Below are positions 29,223 to 39,283 of a stretch of 64,000 nucleotides of DNA, piece by piece (the stretch's first letter is position 1; each line of letters starts with the position of its first letter). The translations under genes and the position numbers were made by a program. The stretch is from Carboxylicivirga agarovorans. GTDB lineage: Bacteria > Bacteroidota > Bacteroidia > Bacteroidales > Marinilabiliaceae. The stretch lies in NCBI RefSeq assembly GCF_050589845.1, contig NZ_JBNGPA010000011.1:1-64000 (forward strand), written 5' to 3'. The notes under the pieces were generated by a model. It searched no databases and was not told the DNA's origin. It worked only from the letters and a program-made list of their open reading frames with translations.

Positions 29223-29363
29223 TTAGGGCTTGACATATACACTATAAAGAACGTTGCGTCACGGATTAATCATTGAGGCCTTAAAACGAATAAACAGTTT
29301 ATTTAACAGGTATTCTGCATTACGGCAAATCTCTCACCTTAAAAATAAACTTTTCGGCAAAAC

Positions 29364-29392
29364 TTTGGTTTATGCTAAAAAGACTATTTTTG
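29364..29392 (+). promoter_or_regulatory. Promoter of peptide deformylase gene
   Basis: TTTG (29364-29367) and TATTTTTG (29385-29392) match the Bacteroidota -33 and -7 elements with 17-base spacing, ending 25 bases before the ATG at 29418. Confidence 0.6.
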
Positions 29393-29417
29393 CAGCTGAA
29401 AAAATAAAATTGAAACA

Positions 29418-29999
29418 ATGGCATTAGCAATTACGGCATATGGCACCAAAGTGCTACGCAAGGTGTGTGACGAAATAACGAAGGATTATGAGGGTTTGGC
29501 AACACTAATTGACAGCATGTGGGAAACCATGTATGAAACCAATGGAGTTGGCCTGGCAGCTCCGCAGGTGAATAAGCCCATTCGATTGTTCGTAGTTGAT
29601 ACCGAGCAGGTATATGAGGGAATGAATGATGAAGATAAGGAAGACTTATTTGAAGATGAAGCTCCCATCAAAGAAACCTTTATCAATGCTCAGATCATTG
29701 GAGAGTCGGAAGAAGTATGGGCTGATAATGAAGGTTGTCTCAGTCTGCCTGATATTACAGGTGAGGTGGAGCGTCCATGGTCCATTGAAATGGAGTATTA
29801 CGACAGAGATTTCAATAAGCATACTAAAACCTTTTCGGGGTATAATGCCCGGGTTATTCAACACGAATACGATCATACCGAAGGTATTTTATATGTAGAC
29901 CATTTATCAGGAATAGCCAAACGACTGATCAAAGGAAAATTAAACAAGATTGCAGAGGGGAAAATATCACCCCGCTACCGAATGCGATTTGCTAAATAA
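29418..29999 (+). CDS. def: Peptide deformylase
   Basis: 193 aa. Removes the formyl group from the N-terminal methionine of nascent proteins, using a metal ion. All three family motifs are intact: GVGLAAPQ (43-50), EGCLSLP (105-111, metal ligand Cys107) and HEYDH (149-153, ligands His149 and His153, catalytic Glu150). An acidic insert after residue 70 (DEDKEDLFEDE) is typical of Bacteroidota forms. It stands alone between its own promoter and a strong terminator, as expected for a housekeeping gene. Confidence 0.98.
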   Translation: MALAITAYGTKVLRKVCDEITKDYEGLATLIDSMWETMYETNGVGLAAPQVNKPIRLFVVDTEQVYEGMNDEDKEDLFEDEAPIKETFINAQIIGESEEVWADNEGCLSLPDITGEVERPWSIEMEYYDRDFNKHTKTFSGYNARVIQHEYDHTEGILYVDHLSGIAKRLIKGKLNKIAEGKISPRYRMRFAK

Positions 30000-30016
30000 A
30001 CGAATTTATACTTCTA

Positions 30017-30052
30017 AAAATGGCCTTAATCACAGATGATTAAGGCCATTTT
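30017..30052 (+). terminator. Strong hairpin after def
   Basis: A 16-base perfect stem (30017-30032 with 30037-30052) and a four-base loop (CAGA), starting 18 bases after the stop codon. The right arm ends in TTTT. Confidence 0.85.
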
Positions 30053-30150
30053 CATTACTGCACCCATCGCTTAATGCAATAGACTTACCGCTTGGTGCAG
30101 AGTAATTGCAGCTTCACGCAAATACTAACCACTCGTCCTTGTTTATCCGA

Positions 30151-30158
30151 TACTTTTG
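30151..30158 (+). promoter_or_regulatory. Possible promoter core TACTTTTG of efflux operon
   Basis: Matches TAnnTTTG, 57 bases upstream of the adaptor ATG and after the def terminator. No convincing -33 element. Confidence 0.4.
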
Positions 30159-30214
30159 CAAATGGAAACAAATTATTCATTGAAACAGAGTATTACTAAC
30201 AGGATATTTAAATC

Positions 30215-31270
30215 ATGAGAAAACAAACATTACCGTTGTTGATTGCACTGATAGTTGTTGCAATAAGTATGGTTAGTTGTGGTTCAAAAGAAGAAACTAA
30301 ACAAATAGCCCCGCGCTATGTGAAGGTTGAGCAATTGGGAACAAGAGAAAGTGAAGAGGAACTTGTATTTCATGGCCAGCTTAAGGAAAAAAAGGAAGTC
30401 AATGCGGCATTTAAAGTAGGAGGTCAGGTCTATAACGTACTTGTAGATGAGGGTGACTACGTTAAAAAGAACCAGGTCATTGCGCGAATTGATCCTCGTG
30501 ATTACAAAATTCAATTGCAGTCGGCTAAGGCTCAGTATCTGCAGGTTGAAGGAGAGTACGCCAGGTATCAGGAGCTTTATAAGAAAAACAAGCTGCCAAT
30601 TAATACACTTGAGCGACTTGAAGCCGGTTATTTAGCTGCAAAGAGTGCTTATGAAGCTGCTCAGAATGCTTTAAATGACACTGAATTAAAGGCTCCGTTT
30701 GAGGGATATGTTTACCGTAAGCAAATAAGCAATTATGAGAATGTAGCACCAGGTCAGCCAATATTTTCTTTGCTTGATGTAAGCTATTTGGAAGTTAGCT
30801 TTGGATTGCCAGAAAGTAAGGTCAATAAAGCCAAAAATTTCAGTAAGATATTGGTTGATGTAGCCAATGCTAATGCCTATGGTGTGCCGGCGGAAGTACT
30901 TTCTGTAAATGAGAAAGCCAACGGTAACGATATGTTTGATGTTCGTCTGAAAGTGAATAATTCAGATATGAAAGAATTAAAACCAGGTATGTCGGTTAAG
31001 GTGCGTATTACCATGGCAGCTAATAATAATCATACCGTGATCATACCGGTCGAATCAGTGTTTGAAAAGCAAGGAAAAAAATACGTTTGGGTTTATGATC
31101 AGTCATCTGGTAAAGTAGTTAGTCAGGAAGTGAAGGTGCAGATGATTGAGAATTTGGGTTCAATTTCCGTTACTTCAGGATTAAATGGCAATGAGGTAGT
31201 TGTAGTCGCAGGTGTTCATAGTCTGGTTGAAAATCAAGAAGTAAGAGTTTTAACCAATAACAATTTATAA
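30215..31270 (+). CDS. RND efflux periplasmic adaptor (membrane fusion lipoprotein)
   Basis: 351 aa. A signal peptide with lipobox (MVSC, Cys22) suggests inner-membrane lipid anchoring. The HlyD/AcrA layout is visible: a lipoyl half-motif (KVGGQVYNVLVDEGDYVKK, about 70-88), a helical hairpin (about 100-150), the second lipoyl half (LKAPFEGYVYRK, about 158-169) and beta-barrel plus membrane-proximal domains to the end. It links the pump encoded 14 bases downstream with a TolC-type channel (34529), exporting drugs, bile-like compounds or metabolites. Confidence 0.96.
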   Translation: MRKQTLPLLIALIVVAISMVSCGSKEETKQIAPRYVKVEQLGTRESEEELVFHGQLKEKKEVNAAFKVGGQVYNVLVDEGDYVKKNQVIARIDPRDYKIQLQSAKAQYLQVEGEYARYQELYKKNKLPINTLERLEAGYLAAKSAYEAAQNALNDTELKAPFEGYVYRKQISNYENVAPGQPIFSLLDVSYLEVSFGLPESKVNKAKNFSKILVDVANANAYGVPAEVLSVNEKANGNDMFDVRLKVNNSDMKELKPGMSVKVRITMAANNNHTVIIPVESVFEKQGKKYVWVYDQSSGKVVSQEVKVQMIENLGSISVTSGLNGNEVVVVAGVHSLVENQEVRVLTNNNL

Positions 31271-31283
31271 TTAAGCTCAGAAC

Positions 31284-34200
31284 ATGTTAGACAAGATATT
31301 ATCTCAAAAAGCATTTTTGAGCTTTATTTTCGTGGCAGTTGTTGTAGGAGGAGTTTTTTCTTTCGACTCAATTGGAAAGCTCGAAGATCCTGAAATTCCG
31401 GTAAAAGCTGCGGTTGTTATTACGCAGTATCCGGGAGCTTCTGCCGATGAGGTGGACCGTGAAGTTACAGATGTATTGGAAAAAGCCATTCAGCGATTAG
31501 AGAATATTGATTTTCTTGAATCACGCTCAATCGCGGGTATGTCTGAAATTACCATTACTATTAAGTCAGGTACCAAAACCAAGGAAATGCCTCAGTTGTG
31601 GGATCACCTGCGCCGTAAAATAAATGATGTAAAAGGAAGTTTACCGGCAGGTGCAGGAGAGCCTATCATTAATGATGACTTTGGTGATGTGTCAGGAATA
31701 TTTCTGGCAGTCTCTAACGATGGCTATGATTACCATGAGTTTCAGGACTATGTTGATTGGGTCAAGCAGGAGTTGATGCTGGTTGACGGCGTAAAGCGGA
31801 TAGAGGTATTTGGCAAACGCACCGAGGTTGTTAACATCACTTTTGATAATGAATATTTCGCTTCGCTGGGGATCAATCCAATGATGATCTTCCAGGCATT
31901 TAATGATCAGGGCTCTATTGTTAATCCTGGTTCATTTGTATCGGGCACTGAACGTATTCGTATCAGTATCGGAAACAAATTTCAAAGCCTGGATGAGATC
32001 CGCAATTTTGAAGTTAAGTTACCTAATGGTGGTCGTTATCGATTGGGTCAGGTGGCCAAAGTTGAACGAGAGTTTTATGAACCAACACTGCAGAAGCTAA
32101 AGTTCAATGGTAAAGAAGCCATTAGTTTGGCCGTGTCAATGGAGAAAGGTGGTAATGTTATTACCCTGGGAGAGGCTGTTGAAGCCCGTGTGGCTGAACT
32201 ACAGGCCGAACTGCCTGTAGGTATAGAGTGTAACAAGGTGTTTTATCAACACAATTATGTTACTGATTCAATTGATAATTTTATTGTCAACCTCATAGAG
32301 TCTGTTGTCATTGTTATTGCTGTTCTATTACTTGCTATGGGCATGCGTGCAGGCTTGTTGATAGCCAGTGGGCTGGTATTCACTATCCTGGCTACATTTA
32401 TTGTAATGGGGCCTGTTGGTGTAGAAATTCACAGGGTATCACTTGCGGCCATTATTATTGCCATGGGAATGCTGGTTGATAATGCCATAGTGGTAGCCGA
32501 CGGTATACTGGTTGATCTGGACAGAGGTATGAAGCGTAAAAAGGCTTTCGTTAATACAGCTAAAAAGTCAGCTTTCCCATTACTGGGGGCAACATTAGTA
32601 GCTATTCTGGCATTTATGCCTTTGGCCTTTAACAGTACAGGTGCAGGTGAGTTCCTGCGTCCCTTATTCTACGTGTTGGCTATCTCCTTATTTGTGAGTT
32701 GGGTATTTGCAATGATTCAAACTCCCTTCCACGCACAGTATTTCTATAAGAAACGCGATAAGAAAGGGAACGAAGGTGAGAAAGTTGATCCTTACGGAGG
32801 TAAGTTCTACCAGGTGTTTGGAAAATTCATTCGCTTTGCACTATGGCATAAGAGTATCGTTATTGTAGCGACAATCGTTGTTTTGGTTATGTCATTCTGG
32901 TCATTCCAGTTTGTCAAGCAAAACTTCTTCCCCGGAGCCGAGTATGATCAGTTCATACTGGAGTACCGATTGCCTGAGGGTTCAGATATTAGTCAGGTTG
33001 AAAAAGACCTGGATGCTATTCAGGCTGAATTAAGCAGTTGGGATGGTGTTTCATCAGTGGTAACCAGCCTGGGCAGTACGCCTGTTCGTTATACACTGAT
33101 GCGACCAATGAACGGACTGAGCCTTAGCTATGGTGAGTTAATTGTAACGACAAAAGAAACAGATCTTCGCAAAGAGGTGATGTTAAAGATACAGAAGTAT
33201 GTAGAAGAGAATTACCCATCAGCTTTTGCCCGTTCAAGAGAATACATCGCCATTGGTGGTGACTTTAAAATAGAAGCTAAGTTTAGCGGACCTGATGATA
33301 AGGTATTACGTCAACTGGCTGAGCAGGCCAATGATATAATGCGACAGGAGCCAACAGCAAGCTTCGTGACAAATGACTGGAAAAATACCATAAAGGTATT
33401 GGAGCCTGTTTATTCGCAAGATAAGGCACGTGAGTTAATGGTGAATCGTTCTGATGTTTCCAATGCCTTGGCTATTGCTTCCACAGGATTGCCGGTTGGT
33501 GTTTATTACAGTAATGATTACCAGTTACCTGTCATGCTTAAGCTTGACAAATCCATTGAGAAAGATGTTGATCAGTTGTCATCCATACCGGTATGGTCGG
33601 GCTTACCGCAAAGTGTTGCCTTGGGACAATTGGTTGATTCCATTACGATAGGCTGGGAGAGTAGTATGATCCGTCGCTATGATAATCAGCGCGCTATTAA
33701 GGCACAATGTGATCCGGTCGAAGGGGTTGTGCCAAACGAGCTGTTGTTTAAGCTTAAAGATAAGGTTGAAGCTATACCATTGCCTGAGGGCTATAAGCTG
33801 GAATGGCTGGGTGAATATAAAGACAGCAACGAAGCCAATGAAGGACTAAGTGAGAATTTACCTTTGGCAGCATTGCTTATTATCATCATCATTATCGGAT
33901 TGTTCAATAATTTCCGTCAGCCTGTTATTATTTTATCGATCATGCCGCTGGCGTTTATCGGGGTGATATTTGGCTTTTTAATAACACAGATGAGCTTCTC
34001 CTTTTTCTCAATCATCGGAACATTAGGTTTAATGGGTATGATGATAAAAAATGCAGTGGTACTGCTGGACGAGATCAACCTGCAGATAGCAGAGGGCAAG
34101 GAAATACTCAATGCGATTATTGACTCGACATTATCAAGGGTCCGCCCGGTAATGATGGCCTCGTTAACAACTATACTGGGTATGCTGCCACTGGCATTTG

Positions 34201-34364
34201 ATCCAATGTTTAAAACAATGGCGGTAGCCATTATGTCGGGTCTGTTGGTTGGTACTGTTATTACATTAATTGTTGTTCCGGTGGCATATGCCGTGATGTA
34301 CAAGGTTGATACCAAGAGTTTAAGTTGTGCCAATGAGCAGGAGTCAAAAACAATAGAAGAGTAA
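31284..34364 (+). CDS. RND efflux pump, AcrB/HAE-1 type
   Basis: 1,026 aa, the normal size for this family. It has the expected twelve transmembrane helices in a 1+5 / 1+5 arrangement, two large periplasmic porter/docking loops, and the charged TM4 region (MGMLVDNAIVVADG) whose acidic residues carry protons. The second-half equivalent is GMMIKNAVVLLDE. It follows the adaptor after 13 bases, so they are cotranscribed. A hairpin with a T-run closes the unit, separating it from the channel gene. Substrates cannot be read from sequence. Confidence 0.97.
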   Translation: MLDKILSQKAFLSFIFVAVVVGGVFSFDSIGKLEDPEIPVKAAVVITQYPGASADEVDREVTDVLEKAIQRLENIDFLESRSIAGMSEITITIKSGTKTKEMPQLWDHLRRKINDVKGSLPAGAGEPIINDDFGDVSGIFLAVSNDGYDYHEFQDYVDWVKQELMLVDGVKRIEVFGKRTEVVNITFDNEYFASLGINPMMIFQAFNDQGSIVNPGSFVSGTERIRISIGNKFQSLDEIRNFEVKLPNGGRYRLGQVAKVEREFYEPTLQKLKFNGKEAISLAVSMEKGGNVITLGEAVEARVAELQAELPVGIECNKVFYQHNYVTDSIDNFIVNLIESVVIVIAVLLLAMGMRAGLLIASGLVFTILATFIVMGPVGVEIHRVSLAAIIIAMGMLVDNAIVVADGILVDLDRGMKRKKAFVNTAKKSAFPLLGATLVAILAFMPLAFNSTGAGEFLRPLFYVLAISLFVSWVFAMIQTPFHAQYFYKKRDKKGNEGEKVDPYGGKFYQVFGKFIRFALWHKSIVIVATIVVLVMSFWSFQFVKQNFFPGAEYDQFILEYRLPEGSDISQVEKDLDAIQAELSSWDGVSSVVTSLGSTPVRYTLMRPMNGLSLSYGELIVTTKETDLRKEVMLKIQKYVEENYPSAFARSREYIAIGGDFKIEAKFSGPDDKVLRQLAEQANDIMRQEPTASFVTNDWKNTIKVLEPVYSQDKARELMVNRSDVSNALAIASTGLPVGVYYSNDYQLPVMLKLDKSIEKDVDQLSSIPVWSGLPQSVALGQLVDSITIGWESSMIRRYDNQRAIKAQCDPVEGVVPNELLFKLKDKVEAIPLPEGYKLEWLGEYKDSNEANEGLSENLPLAALLIIIIIIGLFNNFRQPVIILSIMPLAFIGVIFGFLITQMSFSFFSIIGTLGLMGMMIKNAVVLLDEINLQIAEGKEILNAIIDSTLSRVRPVMMASLTTILGMLPLAFDPMFKTMAVAIMSGLLVGTVITLIVVPVAYAVMYKVDTKSLSCANEQESKTIEE

Positions 34365-34393
34365 ACGTTTTTTTTTCATGTATAGGTTAGTAG

Positions 34394-34437
34394 TGGAGCC
34401 GGTTGAGTGCAACGGTGTTGAGCTGGCTCCATTTTTT
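34394..34437 (+). terminator. Terminator after RND pump gene
   Basis: TGGAGCC (34394-34400) pairs with GGCTCCA (34425-34431), followed by TTTTTT. It lies between the pump and the TolC gene, so the channel may be only partly cotranscribed. Confidence 0.75.
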
Positions 34438-34528
34438 AAATCAGACAAAAGAAGCACGATCATTTAATTTAAAGTGAAAAACGACATACATCTTAGTTTT
34501 TGATACTTGTTACTAAAAAAATAAAGAA

Positions 34529-35893
34529 ATGAAACACTATATAATAATACTTGGCTTACTGGTTGGCATGGGAGCATCGGCACAGCAATTGGTGTCCCTT
34601 TCGCAAAGCCGTCAAATGGCCCTGGAGTACAATAAAACACTTAAGACAGCCAAGTTAAGATTTGATGAAGCAGAGGCCCAGCGTAAAGAAGCACGCACTG
34701 CTTACCTGCCTAATATTGATGGTAGTGCCACAGCCATGTACCTGCCTTCCATGGATAATATAGGCATACCGCCAATGAGTTTTCCTGTTATGGATGCCGG
34801 AGGTTCAGAAACCGGTAATACTGTCGATTTTGCAGGCATGAGCCTCGAAACGGAAAAGCTGAAATACTATAATGGACAGGTGGCTATGCAAGTGCCTGTT
34901 TATGCCGGTGGTCAAATAAGATACGCCAATAAAATGGCCGATAAAGGTGTAGAAATAGCCGGGCAGAACTATAAGCTTGAAACCGATCAGGTGGTATACA
35001 ATACCGATAATGCGTATTGGCAGCTGGTGGCCTTTAAAGAGCAACTGAAAGTAGCCAATAAGTACTACGAAATGCTGGATTCACTCGAACAGCAAATGAA
35101 AGATATGTATGAGCTTGGTTTGACACCCAGGAGTGAGCAGTTAATAGTTACAGTTCAGAAAAATGAAGCACAGTTGCAGCTGATGAGAGCTGAAAATGCC
35201 TTGAAGATTATGAAAATGAACTTGTGTCAGATCGTAGGCCTTGATTTGAATACTGATATTGACGCGAGTGATTCACTAAATACCAATCCAGAACTGCTTT
35301 TGATGAGCAATAGTGTAAATCAGGCTTTGAGCAACCGTAATGAGCTGAAAATGCTGAGCGGTCAGGTTGAAATATCGGAACTTCAGAAGAAGACCGATAT
35401 GAGTGCTTATCGTCCTCAAATAGGTGCTCAGATCAGTTATGGATATACAGAGATACCTAACCTGGTTGATGCACAGGAAATGACACAGGCATCTGCTCAA
35501 TTATCTATTCCTTTGGTTCACTGGCGTGAGAAAAAACATAAAAAGGATGCTGCTCGACTGCGCGTTCAGCAGGCACAGTTGCAATTGGATGACACACGGG
35601 AATTGATTCAGCAGGAGGTCCAGCAATATATTATTCAGGTCAATGAATCATATGAAGCGATTCAGATTGCCAAAAGAAGTAAGGATGAAGCCATTGAATC
35701 ACTGGAAGAGGTAACAGCCAGTTTTGAAGCCGGCCTGAATACGACCACCGATGTATTGAACGCACAGGCTTCCTGGTTATCGGCTCACGCAGGACTATTA
35801 AATGCTTTAGCTACTTACGAGGTAGCTAAAACAGCTTACTATAAAGGAATTGGTCAGTTAAATGTTGATCTGGCCAATAACAACAATCAATAG
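34529..35893 (+). CDS. TolC family outer membrane efflux channel
   Basis: 454 aa. Signal peptide (MKHYIIILGLLVGMGASAQ) then two long repeats of helical coiled segments (about 30-230 and 260-450) typical of outer-membrane efflux proteins, with alternating beta stretches such as YYNGQVAMQVPVYAGGQIRYA and ASAQLSIPLVHWREKK. It trimerises to form the outer-membrane exit duct for the RND pump upstream. It lies beyond a terminator, 164 bases after the pump, so it may have its own promoter. Confidence 0.95.
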   Translation: MKHYIIILGLLVGMGASAQQLVSLSQSRQMALEYNKTLKTAKLRFDEAEAQRKEARTAYLPNIDGSATAMYLPSMDNIGIPPMSFPVMDAGGSETGNTVDFAGMSLETEKLKYYNGQVAMQVPVYAGGQIRYANKMADKGVEIAGQNYKLETDQVVYNTDNAYWQLVAFKEQLKVANKYYEMLDSLEQQMKDMYELGLTPRSEQLIVTVQKNEAQLQLMRAENALKIMKMNLCQIVGLDLNTDIDASDSLNTNPELLLMSNSVNQALSNRNELKMLSGQVEISELQKKTDMSAYRPQIGAQISYGYTEIPNLVDAQEMTQASAQLSIPLVHWREKKHKKDAARLRVQQAQLQLDDTRELIQQEVQQYIIQVNESYEAIQIAKRSKDEAIESLEEVTASFEAGLNTTTDVLNAQASWLSAHAGLLNALATYEVAKTAYYKGIGQLNVDLANNNNQ

Positions 35894-35980
35894 TGTTTCT
35901 CAACAGGTAGTGACTCGTTTTAAAAAGTTAAAAGGAGTCATTACCTTTAGCACGTTATTTAATGGGGTTAATTAGTTGTC

Positions 35981-37066
35981 ATGAAGAAATTCGATACCTG
36001 CTATAATGATAAATTCCTTAAAGGGAAACCGATTCTGTTTGTGAATTATAAAACACGACTGTTGTTTGAATTCGCAATGGGAGCGGTATTTTATTTAATA
36101 CTAACATCAACATTATTTGCAGAAGAACCATTTGACTGGAAGGGATTTGTGTTTTCAATATGGTTGTTTTTCTTTATTGCCGAAGGAATTTTCGCCTTTA
36201 ATAAAATTATTGCCTGTAAGCATCCCTGGCATACACACACAAAAGGACGGATCATTATATTATTGATTTTCTCTGCCATATGGTTTGTTATTGCTGTGGC
36301 CATGTCACATTATATCAAGCCCTGGCTGGAAGATGACAAGCCATTAACCGATATGGCTTATAATGTGGCGATAATCATTTCCATACTATTTGTAACCATT
36401 TATGTGATCTTGCTGTTTGCCTTTAATTATCACCAGAGTCTTTCGGTGGTAATGATTGAAAATGAACGACTGCAACAAGATAAACTAAAGCAGGATTACC
36501 GTGCTTTACAGGATCAGATCAATCCTCATTTCCTCTTCAACAACCTGAGTACTCTTATTGCCATTATCAGACAGGATAAGGATGCAGCCATCCGCTTCGC
36601 TATCAATTTCTCAGATGTTTATCGCTATGTATTACAAAGTAATAAACACACGTCTATTAAGCTTTCTGAAGAAATCAGTTTTATGAAAGCCTTTGGAGCT
36701 TTGCATAAAGAACGTTTAAGAGACGGATTGATCTGGGAGTTTGATGTTGATGATAAATACTATAGTTGGCAGCTACCTCCGTTAAGCATGCAATTGCTGA
36801 TTGAAAATGCTGTTAAGCACAATGTGGCGACCAAAGGATCACCTCTGACCATTAAGGTATATACCAAAGATGATTATATTGTGGTATGGAATTCAATAAA
36901 CCCCAAGTCAACAACCTATTCAACCAATACAGGACTGAGTAACCTGCGGAAACGCTATGAGTTATTGACAGACAAGCAGATTGTAATTGAACATACGGAT
37001 AAAGAGTTTAGGGTTGAATTACCACTGATTAAGCAGATTAAAGAGCAAATAGATAATGTCGATTGA
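35981..37066 (+). CDS. LytS-type sensor histidine kinase
   Basis: 361 aa. About four transmembrane helices (residues 28-160) without an obvious extracellular domain are followed by a His_kinase (LytS) domain with phospho-acceptor His183 in DQINPHFLFNN, then an ATPase domain ending with a glycine-rich loop around NTGLSNLRKRYELL. Its last 11 bases overlap the regulator gene, so the pair is translationally coupled. Its place directly after the efflux genes suggests control of efflux or envelope functions, which is inference. Confidence 0.95.
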   Translation: MKKFDTCYNDKFLKGKPILFVNYKTRLLFEFAMGAVFYLILTSTLFAEEPFDWKGFVFSIWLFFFIAEGIFAFNKIIACKHPWHTHTKGRIIILLIFSAIWFVIAVAMSHYIKPWLEDDKPLTDMAYNVAIIISILFVTIYVILLFAFNYHQSLSVVMIENERLQQDKLKQDYRALQDQINPHFLFNNLSTLIAIIRQDKDAAIRFAINFSDVYRYVLQSNKHTSIKLSEEISFMKAFGALHKERLRDGLIWEFDVDDKYYSWQLPPLSMQLLIENAVKHNVATKGSPLTIKVYTKDDYIVVWNSINPKSTTYSTNTGLSNLRKRYELLTDKQIVIEHTDKEFRVELPLIKQIKEQIDNVD

Positions 37067-37868
37067 TATGGATATTAATGTGATTATTGTAGAGGATGAG
37101 ATTCACAGTGGCGAAATGCTACGTGATATGATTGCTGATATGCGTCCGGATTGGAATATCCTGACCATGTTGCAAAGTGTAAGTGAAACAGTTGAATGGC
37201 TGCAAACCAATGAGCATCCACACATTATATTTCTTGATATTGAACTGGCCGATGGTAACTGTTTTTCTATTTTCGATCAGGTAGAGGTTAAAGAGACTGG
37301 CATTATATTTACCACCGCCTATAACGAACACGCGCTTAAGGCTTTTAATCTTAACAGTATTGACTACCTTCTAAAGCCAATAAAAGAAGAAGACCTTGAA
37401 CGTGCTATTGGCAAGTTTGAGATGGCTATTGAACTTACCTTACAGATGCATGAGGAGGAAGAAAAGAAGAAGTCAACTGATATTGATTATCAGGAACTGG
37501 CCCGTTCCATTGCAAAAACACAAGGTGGATATCGTAAGCGATTCTTAATCTCCAAACGAGAGGCTTTCTTTAAACTGGGTGTAGAAGATATTGCTTATTT
37601 CTATTTTGATGCGCGCGTTACCTTTGCCGTTACCTATGAAGGAAGACAACATATACTCAGTACTTCCCTGGATAAACTGGAGGAGGAGCTGGACCCTGAA
37701 ATGTTCTTCCGGAGCAATCGTCAAACCATTGTTAATGTTGATGCCATTGAGAAGTTTGAGAGCTATTTTAGCGGGAAACTGGTGGTGAAGCTTGTCAATA
37801 ACCTCAATGATAAAATAATGATCAGCCGGGCCAAGGCTAGCGCTTTCAAAGATTGGATGAATCATTAA
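37056..37868 (+). CDS. LytTR family response regulator
   Basis: 270 aa. Receiver domain with the acidic pocket VEDE at 12-15 and phospho-acceptor Asp61 (IIFLDIELADG), then a linker and a LytTR DNA-binding domain (about 165-268; FLISKREAFFKLGVEDIAYF, RSNRQTIVNVDAIEKF). It partners the kinase at 35981 and shares 11 bases with it. The start at 37056 is the overlapping ATG; an alternative ATG lies four codons further in (37068). Confidence 0.96.
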   Translation: MSIDMDINVIIVEDEIHSGEMLRDMIADMRPDWNILTMLQSVSETVEWLQTNEHPHIIFLDIELADGNCFSIFDQVEVKETGIIFTTAYNEHALKAFNLNSIDYLLKPIKEEDLERAIGKFEMAIELTLQMHEEEEKKKSTDIDYQELARSIAKTQGGYRKRFLISKREAFFKLGVEDIAYFYFDARVTFAVTYEGRQHILSTSLDKLEEELDPEMFFRSNRQTIVNVDAIEKFESYFSGKLVVKLVNNLNDKIMISRAKASAFKDWMNH

Positions 37869-38072
37869 GGTGATAATTGCAGTTTATAGTTGAAACAGAG
37901 GTGTCTGAAGGTCATGATTACAATACCGGTAGTGAGTCAGGACGTCATTAGTGATGAACCTATTTGTCTGTAGAATCCCCAAAAAACAGTAATTAAGAGG
38001 GTAAATTACTGAAATAGAGTTGCTTGTTTTCCTAAATACTTATTCGTTATTTTGCTATAGAAATCTGACTCT

Positions 38073-39149
38073 ATGAAAGAAAATAACAAAAGTATACTGC
38101 GTAAGCTATTTACTTATATGATGGGATTTGGCATAGCAATGGGATTCATTTTCCCGGTGTATGCCAATTTTTTTGTTGAATGGAAAGAGGGATTTTTCCC
38201 TTTTTTTCTAATTGGCTGTATAATGGCCGGTATTACGGTTGGCGTAGTAAGTTACTGGTTTGTTAAAGTGATTTTAATAAAACAACTGCTCAAAATGTCC
38301 TCTCTTGCAGCCAGCATTTCAGAAAGAGATATTTCGCAAAAGATAGAGATTGAAAGCAATGATGCGGTTGGCGATATTGCCAATGGTTTTAATATGGCCT
38401 TTGAGCGGCTTAACGAATTTGTAAGTGAGATAAAAGTAATATCAGGAACGGCAGGTAACCTTTCGGGACATGAGCAGGATAGCGACGGTTCAATCGATAA
38501 GTTAAATACGACACTGAAGCAGGTAACATCATCGGTTTATCATGCTAATGAGCAAAGCAGAACGATCCAGGATAAAGTAACGACCAGTAAAAATTCTTTG
38601 CGTGCCACTACAGCCAATTTGCAAACCACATCAAAAAGTATTAAAAACTTTTCGGTGACCGTTGAAAAACTCAGCAAGCATGCTGAGGAAATTAACCGCA
38701 TAGTAATGCTGATCAAGGAAATAGCGACTCAAACAAACTTATTGGCTCTGAATGCCGGTATTGAGGCTGCCAAAGCGGGTATTCACGGGCGTAGTTTTGC
38801 TGTTGTGGCCAATGAGGTAAGAGACTTATCGGTTAACATTTCGTCATCGGTAAGCGAAGTTGAGAATATTTTCAACGCCTTGAATGATGAGCTTAAAAAA
38901 ACCGAAGAGGTTAATGAGATAATAAGTGGTCAGTTTGATGAAAGTTTAGAACAGAATAATGCGTTTCAGGAAATTTTTGCTGCCATTGAGTATGCTTCAC
39001 AATCAAATCTTGAAGAGGGAGATCAGTTGATGAATGCCATGTCTGACCTGAACAATACAGTTGAGGATATTAATAATACTTTTCATTCGTTTTCGAGTTA
39101 TATGAATGAGTTAAATGCCACCATGGATTTGTATAAAACAGCCAATTAG
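38073..39149 (+). CDS. Methyl-accepting-chemotaxis-type signal transducer without ligand domain
   Basis: 358 aa. Two transmembrane helices (about 12-34 and 42-64) separated by only a short loop are followed by a HAMP-like linker (about 65-120) and a helical MCP signalling domain. The hairpin tip is recognisable: LALNAGIEAAKAGIHGRSFA followed by VVANEVRDL (about 225-255). There is no periplasmic sensing domain and no che or flagellar genes in the window, so it probably signals in another pathway or senses membrane state or an internal cue. Confidence 0.88.
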   Translation: MKENNKSILRKLFTYMMGFGIAMGFIFPVYANFFVEWKEGFFPFFLIGCIMAGITVGVVSYWFVKVILIKQLLKMSSLAASISERDISQKIEIESNDAVGDIANGFNMAFERLNEFVSEIKVISGTAGNLSGHEQDSDGSIDKLNTTLKQVTSSVYHANEQSRTIQDKVTTSKNSLRATTANLQTTSKSIKNFSVTVEKLSKHAEEINRIVMLIKEIATQTNLLALNAGIEAAKAGIHGRSFAVVANEVRDLSVNISSSVSEVENIFNALNDELKKTEEVNEIISGQFDESLEQNNAFQEIFAAIEYASQSNLEEGDQLMNAMSDLNNTVEDINNTFHSFSSYMNELNATMDLYKTAN

Positions 39150-39283
39150 GCAAAGCTTTTGAAAGCGAAGAATGGGAGATATCCATCCTGCTTCATCATT
39201 TAATAATCACGTTTCATACATAAAGCTCCTTTTCTGTAATAGTAAAAGACGTTCTTTGAGCCCGAACTCTTATCTATTGAAAA

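Larger units (their letters stand above)
29015..29417. other. Divergent intergenic region with simple repeats
   Basis: No gene. It contains a 16-base word (29133-29148) that matches 15/16 the sequence at the left edge of the 9-kb duplication (31-46), six 7-bp tandem units (29181-29222) and the peptide deformylase promoter (29364-29392). Confidence 0.7.
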
